A DNA stretch of 64,000 nt from Cyrtodaria siliqua (taxonomy: Eukaryota > Mollusca > Bivalvia > Adapedonta > Hiatellidae): assembly GCA_037043455.1 (NCBI GenBank), contig JAWPHD010005118.1, positions 106,390-170,389 of the forward strand, read 5' to 3'. Below, one piece after another: positions 1 through 11,900 of this stretch. The notes under the pieces are model-generated. The model worked only from the letters and a program-made list of their open reading frames with translations. It was not told where the DNA came from and ran no database searches. Every line of letters begins with the position of its first letter. Within the stretch, counting starts at the first letter, position 1. The translations under genes were made by a program, and so were the position numbers.

Positions 1-593
1 ATAGGGTTAGGGTTATTTTAAGACGTCATCATACGAAACATATGACAATATATAGGCAGCTACATTTAAATATATGTTTATACATGCATGAGGCGTTTTT
101 GGAGTTATGTAATACACAGAATCTCACATTCGTTCCTATTACATATAATGTAATTAATACTCATTTAATAAAATTGACAAGCAGTTCTGCACAGCCTTGA
201 CACATAGTTCTGTACAGTCTTGTATCATATACTTTTATCTAACTCATTTAATGAACTTAATATTAAACAGCCACTCATGTAATAGCCTCTATATTTACAT
301 GTAAGGCTTGTTTATATATGTATATTACATATAATATAAATGTCGAAGGGTCAGATCAACGTCTTTGTGTGTTATATTTATGTGTTGTATTGATGTTGTA
401 TTTATGTTGTCTTTGTTTGGATATTCTTTAAAATCTCAGAAACAGAACTCACGTTAACTGCCAATACGCATATGTGACATAAAAGTAGGTATAAAAATGG
501 AACAGGACATGTAGCTCTCCCAGAACACAGTCAACAATAACATGTACTATACAGTCAACAATAACATGTATTAACACAAAGAACAATTAAAAT
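1..593. other. AT-rich noncoding stretch
   Basis: No gene is visible. It starts with two copies of TTAGGG-like sequence, which is too little to call telomeric. If the SEA gene ends at 5.7 kb this is intergenic; otherwise it is intron. Confidence 0.5.
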
Positions 594-2010
594 GGTAACA
601 AGTAGCAAGGCAAGTGACATAACAAACACAAAAGCAAGGCAAGTGACATCACAAACACAAAAGCAAGGCAAGTGATATCACGAACACAAAAGCAAGGCAA
701 GTGACATCACAAACACAAAAGCAAGGCAAGTGACATCACAAACACAAAAGCAAGGCAAGTGACATCATGAACACAAAAGCAAGGCAAGTGACATCACAAA
801 CACAAAAGCAAGGCAAGTGACATCACGAACACAAAAGCAAGGCAAGTGACATCACAAACACAAAAGCAAGGCAAGTGACATCACGAACACAATAAGCAAG
901 GCAAGTGACATCACGAACACAAAAGCCAGGCAGGACATCACGAACACAAAAGCAAGGCAAGTGACATCACGAACACAAAAGCAAGGCAAGTGACATCACA
1001 AACACAAAAGCAAGGCAAGTGACATCACGAACACAAAAGCCAGGCAGGACATCACGAACACAAAAGCAAGGCAAGTGACATCAAAAACACAAAAGCAAGG
1101 CATGTGACATCACCAACACAAAAGCAAAACAAGTGAAATCATGAACACAAAAGCAAGGCAAGTGACAGCACAAACACAAAAGCAAGGCAACTGACATGAC
1201 AAACACAAAAGCAAGGCTTGTGGAATCACGAACACGAAAGCAAGGCAATTGACATCACGAACACAAAAGCAAGGCATGTGACATCACGAGCACAAAAGCA
1301 AGGCAAGTGACATCACGAACACAAAAGCAACACAAGTGACATCACGAACACAAAAGCAACGAAAGTGACATCAAGAACACAAAAGCAAGGCATGTGACAT
1401 CATGCACAAACACAAAAGCACGGCATGTGACATCACGAACACAAAAGCAAGGCTAGTGACATCACGAACACAAAAGCATGGCATGTGACATCATGAACAC
1501 AAAAGCAAGGCAAGTGACATCACGAACACAAAAGCATGGCATGCAGGGGTGTCATTAACTTTATAAGTAAGCGGCACATAGAGCAGAATAGCCGGGTATT
1601 TTTATTGATACTTGTATAAATATTAAAAAAAGTATTCATAGTAGCTGGGTAAACCAGTCAAAGTAGCAGGGGGAAATCCCTGCCTCCCGCCTCTTAATGA
1701 CACCCCTGGGCATGTGACATCATGAACACAAAAGCAAGGTATGCGACACCACAAACACAAAAGCACGGCATGTGACATCACGAACACAAAAGCATGGCAT
1801 GTGACATCACGAACACAAAAGCAAGGCAAGTGACATCACGAACACAAAAGCATGACATGTGGCATGTGACATCGCGAACACAAAAGCCGGCATGTGACAT
1901 CACGAACATAAAAAGCAAGGCAAGTGACATCACAGACACAAAAGCACGGCATGTGACATCACGAACACAAAAGCAAGCATGTGACGCAAAAGCAATGCAA
2001 ATGATATCAT
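594..2010. repeat. 29-bp tandem array
   Basis: The unit is close to GCAAGGCAAGTGACATCACG plus AACACAAAA (29 bp), about 43 copies. Units grow more divergent toward the right. A 165-bp MITE interrupts it at 1544-1708. Small ORFs on both strands are by-products of the repeat. Confidence 0.95.
1544..1708. mobile_element. 165-bp MITE with 15-bp inverted ends
   Basis: It starts CAGGGGTGTCATTAA and ends with the exact reverse complement TTAATGACACCCCTG. The repeat array resumes on both sides, and GGCATG (1538-1543 and 1709-1714) flanks it as a 6-bp direct repeat, consistent with a target site duplication. The CAGGGGTG ends recall hAT-like elements, but those make 8-bp duplications, so the class stays open. 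Confidence 0.82.
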
Positions 2011-3209
2011 GAACACAAACGGGTTGACAATAGTGCTACTGCCTTGGAATGGTCAGTGGTAAAAAAGACTGCTGGAGGTTTAAACCAGGTTTTAGGGTGC
2101 ACCAAACCTCACTCTTAAATACTTTACTTTTATTTTGGAATGAAAACTATTATATCTGGCAAATAAAATGTAGGTAAATAGTATACTGCATTTATATTTT
2201 GTTATTTACATCAATATTGGTAAATTGATTTTTTTAAGTCACCCTACCCTTGAAAAATGGAATGTGCCGCCATCGTCATTTTGGTTTTCAGATGTCAATA
2301 AAATTACATGTAAACATGGGGGTCAAAATGATTTTTTAGCTTTGCGAAGCTCAGCGGATATCTACAGCAAGATTGCAAACAGATTCAGGAGCGTCTATTT
2401 TCATTCTATCTAACCATATCAGGTAAGAAAACATATAACAAGTAATAAAAAAAAATCTCGATTCATATTCGACGTCTAGGCACCCTGAAAAGCACAGTAT
2501 GTTAGGTTGCAGGTTAAAGTTTTATGTTGAAATGGAAGTCAGAGTTACTGGACATGTCAATGGCACTGAATAATTGATAAAGAAGTGTTTACAGTTTTAT
2601 GACCATAGGTCAATATTTTGCCAAGTTATGAGCCAGGTTGTTGCAGGTTAAAGTTTTAAAAGGGGCATAACTCTGCCAAAATGCAAGTTAGAGTATTGGT
2701 CATGTGCAATGACATTCTTTGGGGTCAGATGAAGATGTGTGTGAAGATTCAAGAACATAGGTCAAATATTTTTCAAGTTATGGTCAAGGTTAGGTTGCGG
2801 ATTAAAGTGTGACGGATGGACGACAGATGACGAGGGACAAAGTAATCTCTAAGTGTTTGCCATGCTAAGCAGGTGATACAAACACAAACCTAATAAAAGA
2901 AACAGAAACAAGGTGTGGGGGCAGGGGGTGAGGCTGAGGGTACCCCATGTCCCAATTATGAATGAGCTATGAATAAGGAGATGGACGTTTACCTTAACCA
3001 GAATTACTGCAAATTTTGAACCATATTTTAAATTGGGCACCCAAACCCCCGACCACTTGGCATCCCCTCTCCTCTAAAAGAAACGGATGAAGATTTGCAT
3101 TATTTATGAAGGGAAAAAGAAAGAAATCGGTAGAACCAATGGATGCAGAGTAAAGTTCACATGTACGTGAAATACAATCGCATGAAAAATGTAGGAGGAG
3201 TTGTGCGGT
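2011..3209. other. Noncoding, dispersed-repeat-like
   Basis: No exon or conserved protein is visible. It contains segments of the kind 'ggcataactctgcc' typical of bivalve dispersed repeats (2650-2850). Confidence 0.5.
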
Positions 3210-3810
3210 CAAGTTTTATATTTGAAAAACTTCAAAGTCTTAACTCTGCAAAAGAAATAATTCAACCAGAACGTCCTGACAATACGTGCTACTATACATC
3301 ATATTGATACTTCCTACTAAGTTTCACAAAAATCAGATGAAAAATGGAGGAGAAGTGCGGAAATGCATCACATTTTAAAAATTTCAAAGTCCCATAACTC
3401 CGCCGAATGTCCTGACAATATGCCCTACTAGACGTCATAGTGATACTTCTATAAAGTTTGAAAAATGTATGAGTTGAGGAAGACAAGCTTTAGATTAGAA
3501 AAACTTCAAAGTCCCGTAACTTTGCTAACTATCGCTCAACTGTAACATCCTGATAATAGGCACTAATAGACATCATACTGATACTTCGTATGAAGTTTTG
3601 TGAAAATTGGATGAAAATTTAGGAGTTGGGAGGACAATGTTTAGATTCGAAAAACTCAAAGTCTCATATCTCTGCCTAAATTCATTCAACTCTCCTGACA
3701 ACATGCACTGTACTAGACATCATACCGATACTTCCTACAAAGTTTCCTGAAAATCGGATGAAAACATAGGAGTTGAGCGGACAAGCTTTATATTCGAAAA
3801 ACTTCCTTTC
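3210..3810. repeat. Diverged ~130-150 bp tandem repeat, about 4 units
   Basis: The words 'cttcaaagtc.cataactc', 'cctgacaata', 'gacatcata.tgatacttc' and 'gttgag..gacaagcttta' recur in the same order near 3231, 3383, 3505 and 3657. Confidence 0.8.
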
Positions 3811-4771
3811 GATCTTGGGGGCATAAAAAAATGTCATCGTAAGTGATCAATGCCCTCGAAATGTGTTTTATTACTTCGACCTTCACGAGTGACCTTGACC
3901 TTTTAGGACCTGATTCTTACTGCGACACACATTGTCGTTGTGATTAACATTTGTGTTATGTTTCATGAAATTCCTTTCAGTTTTTTTAAAGTTATGACTG
4001 CGACATGAATTTTGACTCATTTGACCTTTGATGTCAAAGTGTGACCTTGAATTTTAAAGTACAGACCTGATTCTTGCCCATGACAGCCTTTCTCATTATG
4101 ATCAACATTTTTATGAAGTTTCATGCAATTCCCTTCAATACTTTCACAGTTATGGCTGAAACATGATTGTTTCCGACGGACAAACGAACAAACGAACAGA
4201 CGGACGGATGGTGCAATTAATATATGCCACCCTTCGGGGGCATAATAAAAAGAGTTTGGGTTTTGGATGGGATGGGGATGAGAGGAGCCCATGCCCCAAT
4301 ATAGTTGAACTATGAATAAGATTTGCATAAAATATGTTCAGTAACAACAGAATATATGTTTACCTTAACCAAAGTTATTGGACATTTCATACGATATGTA
4401 CTTATCTTTCACCAATTATGCACCCATCCCCACCCACCTACCCTGCATAACACTGCAGAAATGCTTGACAGAGTTACGGATCTTGCGCTCTGCAATGGTT
4501 ATTCATTGTGGCAAGTTCGAATTTCGAATGAAAATGATTATACGATATGGAAGTTATGGACGACACGTAAATATGATGTAGACTTGTACTGATGAAACGA
4601 TGGACAGACAGCCCACGGACTATATGCCCTCCGACTCTTTAAGCACAAAAAAGAAAGACAAATCCTCAGCTTATAAACATCCAAGCATGTCCAAGTTAAG
4701 GTTTACAAAACTGATTATGTACTCTGTTTCCAAGTGTGTGCGAACATTTAGACGTTTTTGAGCAGAAGCAG
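3811..4771. repeat. Dispersed-repeat stretch with stem-forming end
   Basis: From 3840 to 4245 two similar ~150-bp units run ('gtgaccttga', 'atgaagtttcatg'), ending in 'acggacggatgg' and a GCCACCCTTCGGGGGCATA stem near 4227. Ends of this type recur at 41690 and 42360. From 4250 to 4771 nothing is recognised. Confidence 0.55.
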
Positions 4772-4842
4772 AAGTGTGACGCCAAGGCCGACATCACCGA
4801 CGCCAAGGCCGACATCACCAACGCCAAGGCCGACATCACCGC
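4772..4842. repeat. 24-bp repeat, 3 copies
   Basis: GACGCCAAGGCCGACATCAC (with CGAC or CAAC between) is repeated three times, a GC-rich island in AT-rich DNA. A similar 'gacgccgacgcc' run occurs near 51520. Confidence 0.85.
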
Positions 4843-5334
4843 CTATGATAGACAAAGTGATCCTTAAGTATCTGTTGTGATACGCAGGTGATAGAACAAG
4901 AAGATTCAGGTATCACACCACAATTAATTTTCCCATGGGATCACTGTACAGCCTTTTGCAAGAACTGAGCTTCAAAGCAGGGCAGCATACATTGTTGTTG
5001 GTGTAATATCTTCAGTATATCCAAGACCAGTAAATTAAAACAATAAATTACATCAGTTAGGCAAGTTTGTTTTTTCTCGCTCATGTTTATGTGATCCCTT
5101 TGAACAATGCAAAAGTCATACATGTACACTATCTAGCTGAATATGTGGTGCTTCGGTCAAACACTTTGAAACGTGAATGAAACCTATTATCAATATGGGA
5201 TTTTCTGTATCATCTGTCTTTTACATTGCAGATGTATACTAAAGCAAAAAAAACTCTATTTTTAAAATAAAAAATTGCCTAAAACAGAGAAAAAAATATA
5301 ATTATTGTCTGTTTTCCTTTTGTCTCTAGGTCCG
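4843..5334. other. Noncoding, nothing recognised
   Basis: AT-rich sequence with no exon signals in frame and no repeats seen. Confidence 0.5.
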
Positions 5335-5703
5335 TGAACTCGTAGGGTAAATAGAGGTGTGAGACCAATAGGAGCATAGCGAGACTTGAACTCACAGGGC
5401 AATTAGAGGTGTGAGACCAAATGGAGCATAGCGAGACGTGAACTCACAGGGCAAATAGAGGTGTGAGACCAAATGGAGCATAGTGAGACGTGAACTCACA
5501 GGGTAAATAGAGGTGTGAGACTAATAGGAGCATAGCGAGACGTGAACTCACAGGGCAAATAGAGGTGTGAGACCAATAGAAGCATAGCGAGACGTGAACT
5601 CACAGGGTAAACAAATATAGGTGTGAGAACAATAGGAGCATAGCGAGACATGAACTCACAGGGCAAATAGAGGTGTGAGACCAATTTGAGCATAGCGAGA
5701 TGT
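5335..5703. repeat. 52-bp array abutting exon A5 donor
   Basis: About seven units hold GTGTGAGACCAATAGGAGCA and AGCGAGACGTGAACTCACAG. On the minus strand the intron after exon A5 (GTACATCTCGCTATGCTC) matches the unit text CACGTCTCGCTATGCTC from the third intron base on, so the array begins at the splice donor. Each unit also carries GTGAGT on the minus strand. Confidence 0.93.
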
Positions 5704-5705
5704 AC

Positions 5706-5970
5706 CTGTGTTGGTTATTTTCTTCCAGTAGATGGTGTGGTGTTCGGTATGAAAGAAACTTGACCATCAGTCTTGCCTGGCGCTAATGATGACGAGTAGA
5801 TCAACAATGGTCCCATTTCAGTTGCCATCGTACCATCTGGTAGAGTGACTTTTCCAGCATTTTCCATGAATATCCCAGCAATGTTATCTACCAGGTCATC
5901 AGGTTTTGCCACCCTTCCTTCGAATATCATATTGAATTCTACAGTTGGCTCCTGTGTGTCAGGATGAATG
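5706..5970 (-). CDS. SEA5, exon A; in-frame stop near its end
   Basis: The exon follows acceptor TTAATTTTCAG and opens with one base. Protein: [36 protein letters not shown], then [19 protein letters not shown] and NTTPSTGRK before a TAA at 5715-5717. Up to the possible donor GTACAT (after 5706) it is 265 bp, one less than A4, and after the stop the frame reads PTQ, like the PPTE end of A4. So TAA may be a nonsense change in a Thr/Pro linker, or the true C-terminus. A third choice is an earlier phase-1 donor at GATG/GTCAAG, which would skip the stop. No clear polyadenylation signal (AATAAA) lies just downstream. A 52-bp array abuts the end. Confidence 0.78.
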
Positions 5971-8900
5971 CTGAAAATTAATTCCAATATTTGCCGTCAG
6001 TCGACATCTCAAGGGTGAATAAAAACTGCCAAAAACAACAACAACAAAACAAAAAACATTCTTTTTTTGAAGAAAAAAAGTATTTTTGCAATTTTTCAGT
6101 AGTGATTTTTTTTTTAAGCCTCCCTAAAAGGCCCTTAGCCTAACCCTACTAAGAAGGCAAAAGGTGGTTTTTTTTTTGTTTTTGTTTTTTGTTAACCCCG
6201 TTAGAAAAGTTACGCTCCCCACTTAACATGAAATATTGGATCCGGCCCTGCATCTTTACAGTATCCTCAAAATATGGTGGTGAAATTAAGAACACGAGGC
6301 TCAAGATGGCCTGTATCGCTCTACTGGCTGAATGAATTTGGTGAAATTCAAGTGAAAAACAAAGCTTTCAGGCTCTAAACAAGTGTGATCGCTCAACTGA
6401 AGATTTTCGCAAAGACGCAAAGACGAACAATTTGTCAAACAAGCTTAAAATTTCATAAAGATGAAGCTGTCAATGGCGGCCATTGTCAATTCCAGCGTCC
6501 GCCTTAAACTGCATGCATTGATTTTGCTAATTCGCGAACTTGTCCCAGACCTTACTGAAACACTTTGTTTACCTTCAAATCAAATTGGGTAAAAATCAGA
6601 AACTGTTTACTGAAGTTATCATGTAAATTTCTCCGGCCATGTTTTGTTTCATGAACATGTTTATGTTTATTTAAATCGAAATCAATACACAACAATAGAT
6701 ATTTTCAATTCACACATAGCAATGTCTGTGAAAAGCGAGAATACGATTTTATTTGATGACGATTTTATTTGATGACGTAGAAAACTTTGAACAGGTAAAA
6801 TCAATCCACAGGTAAATATATTTATCCATTATCTGGCGATAGTTGTGCAGCTATACAATTCAGATTTACCTCATACCCCGTGCAGTCACGCGGTGGTAAA
6901 AGTAGTATCTACGTCATGCAAATAAAACTTATTTTTACATACAACTTAATAGTGGTTTTCAATATATATATGTATCTCTCCGAGGCTATCAAGAAATGTT
7001 CATATCATATTTAAGAGTAAAATTTGTTAATTGATAATACTACAAAAAGGGTGGCCATTCATCTGAAACAATCTAAATTTGCCTTAGCCCTTTCGCTGCT
7101 GTAAACAGTCAAAAGCATTGATTTTACGACCAGTGAAGGCCCAGTTCAACCTGTACACTGTGTGCAGGATAATCAGGGGAAGAATGTTTTCCATAACACT
7201 TTATATATTAAGTATTACCGGAAGGTTTAAATTAAAATTTAAGCAGAAATTTGGTGGCCAAAGGGTTCATCAATTTCATGGTCGAAAGGCAATTCATCTG
7301 TGATGCAAACCTCAATTTTGTTCGTTGTCAAATTTGACAAAGATCTTATTGAAAACAGTCTTTGAATCAAATTTGGTAAAATTCTGAAGCTGTTTACTGA
7401 AGTTTGATGTAAGCAAACTGAAATTCATTTATTCTGACATAATTCTGCAAAACATGCTTCCACTTTGATGCATGAACTCGACCCAGTTTGTCTAAATTAC
7501 TCTCGTTACTGAGTTATTAACAAGCTCTTAGCTCTTAACCTATTTTAACATATTGCACATTGCCAAACTTGTCTTGAGATATTATTGAAATAAGTAACAT
7601 TCAAGTTACCATATATAATAGAAGAATGATCCAGCTAAATGACAAAGGAAGGCAGATGTCGATGGTCAGCCAAACACAGGAAACACAGTCCCAAGAGACA
7701 TGTTAAATGGCCAGCATAAATACAAGGCACAATTTCATAGCAGCAATAAAAGTGATGCATATTACGTGGTCCGAGTATTAACTTTCATACCCCATCCAAC
7801 CCCTTCTCCAAGAAGCGAAAACAGGGTTGGCTGGGGTATGAAATCAATCTTAATTTCGGCTAAAAAAGTTTGCATATTGTAAAATTTAAACATCTAATAG
7901 GTAATTTAAACAGGTTATCACATTTTTTCAGTAAAAAAATGTTTTTAAACGTGTTTTATTATCAAAAACCTGCTAATATAAGCTTTTCCATCGGTTACTG
8001 GAATTAAGGCGGGAACACGTAATGAAAATATGCTGCAATATGTACATACTAGAACCTGGTGATGTCACAGTCATAGTAGGTGTTATTGAGCCTTCTCTCT
8101 CGCTTCCTGTATGTGTCGTTCACCTAGAAATGAAAGTCAGACGTATAAACATGATAAACAGTAGCCTTTATTTCTGAATAATGATGACCAACAAACTATT
8201 AAAAGGAAATGTTTTCTCATTTCTCAAACAATTGCAATTCTCATCCATCAACAACTTCACTGTATAGTAAGTCTTTCCTTCACTTATATATCAACAACTT
8301 CACTGTACATGAAGTCTTTCCTTCACTCATCTATCAACAACTTCACTGTACAGGAAATCTTTCCTTCACTCATCCATCAGCGACTTTACTGTGCAGTAAG
8401 TCTTTCCTTCACTCATCCATCAGCAATGTCACTGTACAGTAAGGCTTTCCTTCACTCATCCATCAACAACTTCAATGTATAGTAAATCTTTCCTTCACTC
8501 ATCCATCAACAGCTTGACTGTAAACAGCAACTTCACTGTACAGTAAGTCTTTCCTTCACTCATCCACCAGCAACTTTAATGTGCAGTAAGTCTTGCCTTC
8601 ACTCATCCATCAGCAATGTCACTGTACAGTAAGTCTTTCCGTCACTCATCCATCAACAACTTCACTGTAAACAACAACTTCAATGTATAGTAAATATTTC
8701 CTTCACTCATCCATCAACAGCTTCACCGTAAACAGCAACTTCACTATACAGTAAGTCTTTCCTTCACTCATCCATCAGCAACTTTACTGTGCAGTAAGTC
8801 TTGCCTTCACTCATCCATCAGCAATGTCAATGTACAATAAGTTTTTCCTTCACTCATACATCAGCAACTTTACTGTGCAGTAAGTCTTTCCTTCACACAT

Positions 8901-11900
8901 CCATCAGCAATGTCACTGTTCAGTAGTCTTTCTTTCATTCATCAATCAACAACTTCACTGTAAACAACAACTTCAATGTATAGTAAATCTTTCCTTCACT
9001 CATCCATCAACAGCTTCATGGTTAACAGCAACTTCACTGTACAGTAAGTCTTCCCTTCACTCATCCATCAGCAACGTTACTGTGCTGTAAGTCTTGCCTT
9101 CACTCATCCATTAGCAATGTCACTGTACAGTAGGTCTTTCCTTCACTCATCCATCAACAACTTCACTGTAAACAACAACTTCACTGTACAGAAAATCCTT
9201 CACTCTTCACTGTCAACAGCAACTTCAATGTACAGTAAGTCTTTCCATCACCCATCCATCAACAACTTCACTGTACATTAAGTATTTCCTTCAATCATAC
9301 ATTAGCAACTTCACTGTACAATAAGACTTTCCTTCACTCATCCATCAACAACTTCAGTGTACAGTAAGACTTTCCTTCGCTCATCCATCAGCTTCACTCC
9401 ACAGTTAGTTTTCCCTTCACTCATACATCAACAACTTCACTGTACAGTAAAACTTCCCTTCACTCATCCATCAACAACTTCTCTGTACAGTAAAACGTTC
9501 CTTCAATCATCCATCAACAACTTCACTGTACAGTAAAACTTTCCTTCACTCATCCATCAACAGCTTCACTGTAAACAGCAACTTCACTGTACAGTAAGTC
9601 TTTCTTTCACTAACCATCAGCAACTTTACCGTGCAGTAAGTCTTTCCTTTACTCATCCATCAGCAATGTCACTGTTCATTCATCCATCAACAACTTCTCT
9701 GTAAACAACAACTTCAATGTATAGTAAAGGAAAATATTTCCTTCACTCATCCATCAACAGCTTCACTGTAACCAGCAACTTCACTGTACAGTAAGTCTTT
9801 CCTTCACTCATCCATCAGCAACATTACTGTGCAGTAAGTCTTGCCTTCACTCATCCATTAGCAATGTCACTGTTCAGTAGTCTTTCTTTCATTCATACAT
9901 CAACAACTTCACTGTAAACAACAACTTCAACGTATAGTAAATCTTTCCTTCATTCATCCATCAACAGCTTCACTGTAAACAGCAACTTCACTGTACAGTA
10001 AGTCTTTCCTTCACTCATCAATCAGCCACATTACTGTGCAGTAAGTCTTGCCTTCACTCATCCATCAGCAATGTTAACGTACAGTAAGTCTTTCCTTCAC
10101 TCATCCATCAACAACTTCACTGTACAGAAAATGTTTCCTTCACTCATCCATCAATGGTTTCACTGTAAACAGCAACTTCACTGTACAGTAAGTCTTTCCT
10201 TCACTCATCCATCAACAACTTCACTGTACATTAAGTATTTCCTTCAATCATACATAAGCAAGCAACTTCATTGTACAGTAAGACTTTCCTTCACTCATCC
10301 ATCAGCAACTTCACTGTACATATAGACTTTCCTTTGCTCATCCATCAGCTTCACTGCACAGTTAGTCTTCCCTTCACTCATCCATCAACAACTTCACTGT
10401 ACAGTAAAACTTTCCTTCACTCATCCATCAACAATTTCACTGTACAGTAAAACTTTCCTTCACTCATCCATCAACAACTTCACTGTACAGTAAAACGTTC
10501 CTTCACTCATCCATCAACAGCTTCACTGTAAACAGCAACTTCACTGTACAAGTAAGTATTTCCTTCATTCATCCATCAGCAACTTTACTATGCAGTAAGT
10601 CTTTCCTTCACTCATCCATCAGCAATGTCACTGTACAGTAAGTCTTAAATTCACTCATCGATCAACAACTTCACTGTAAACAACAACTTCACTGTACAGT
10701 AAATCTTTCCTTCACTCATCCATCAATGGTTTCATTGTAAAGAGCAACTTCACTGTACAGTAAGTCTTTCCTTCACTCATCCATCAACAACTACACTGTA
10801 CATTAAGTATTTCCTTCAATCATACATTAGCAACTTCACTGTACAGTAAGTCTTTCCTTCACTCATTCATCAACAACTTCACTGTACAGTAAGATTTTCC
10901 TTCACTCATCCATCAGTAACTTCACTGTACATTTAGACTTTCCTTCGCTCATCCATCAGCTTCACTGCACAGTTAATCTTCCCTTCACTCATCCATCAAC
11001 AACTTCACTGTACAGTTAAACTTTCCTTTACTCATCCATCAACAACTTCACTGTACAGTAAATCTTTCCTTCACACATCCATCAATGGCTTCACTGTAAA
11101 CAGAAACTTCACTGTACAGTAAGTCTTTCCTTCACTCATCCATCAACAAATTCACTGTACATTAAGTATTTCCTTCACTCATCCATCAGCAACTTCACAG
11201 TACAGTAAGACTTTCCTTCACTCATCCATCATCAACTTTACCATATAGTAAGACTTTCATTCACTCATCCATCAGCAACTTCACTGTACAGTAAGACTTC
11301 CCTTCGCTCCTCTATCAGCTTCACTGCACAGTTAGTCTTCCCTTCACTCATCCATCAACAACTTCACTGTACAGTAAAACTTTCCTTCACTCATCCATCA
11401 ATAACTTCACTGTACAGTAAAACTTTCTTTCACTCATCCATCAGCAACTTCACTGCATATTTAGTCTTCCCTTCATTCATCCATCAACAACTTCGCTGTA
11501 CAGTAAGACTTTCCTTCACTCATCCATCAACAACTTCACTATACAGTAAGTCTTTCCTTCTCTCATCAAGCAACAACTTCACTGTACAATAAGTCTTTCC
11601 TTCTCTCATCTATCATCAACTTTACTGTAACACAAGTCTTTCCTTCACTCATATATCAACAACCTTACTGTACAGTAAGTCTTTCCTTCACTTATCCATC
11701 AGCAACTTTACTGCACAGTAAGTATTTCCTTCACTCAAATATCAACAACTTTACTGTACAGTATGTCTTTCCTCCACTCGTATATCAACAACCTTACTGT
11801 ACAGTAAGTCTTTCCTTCACTCATATATCAACAACCTTACTGTACAGTAATTCTTTCCTTCACTCATCTATCAACAACTTTACTGTACAGTAAGTCTTTC

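Noticed and set aside
1..20. Telomere repeat TTAGGG at the left edge
   Set aside because: Only about two units; consistent with chance.
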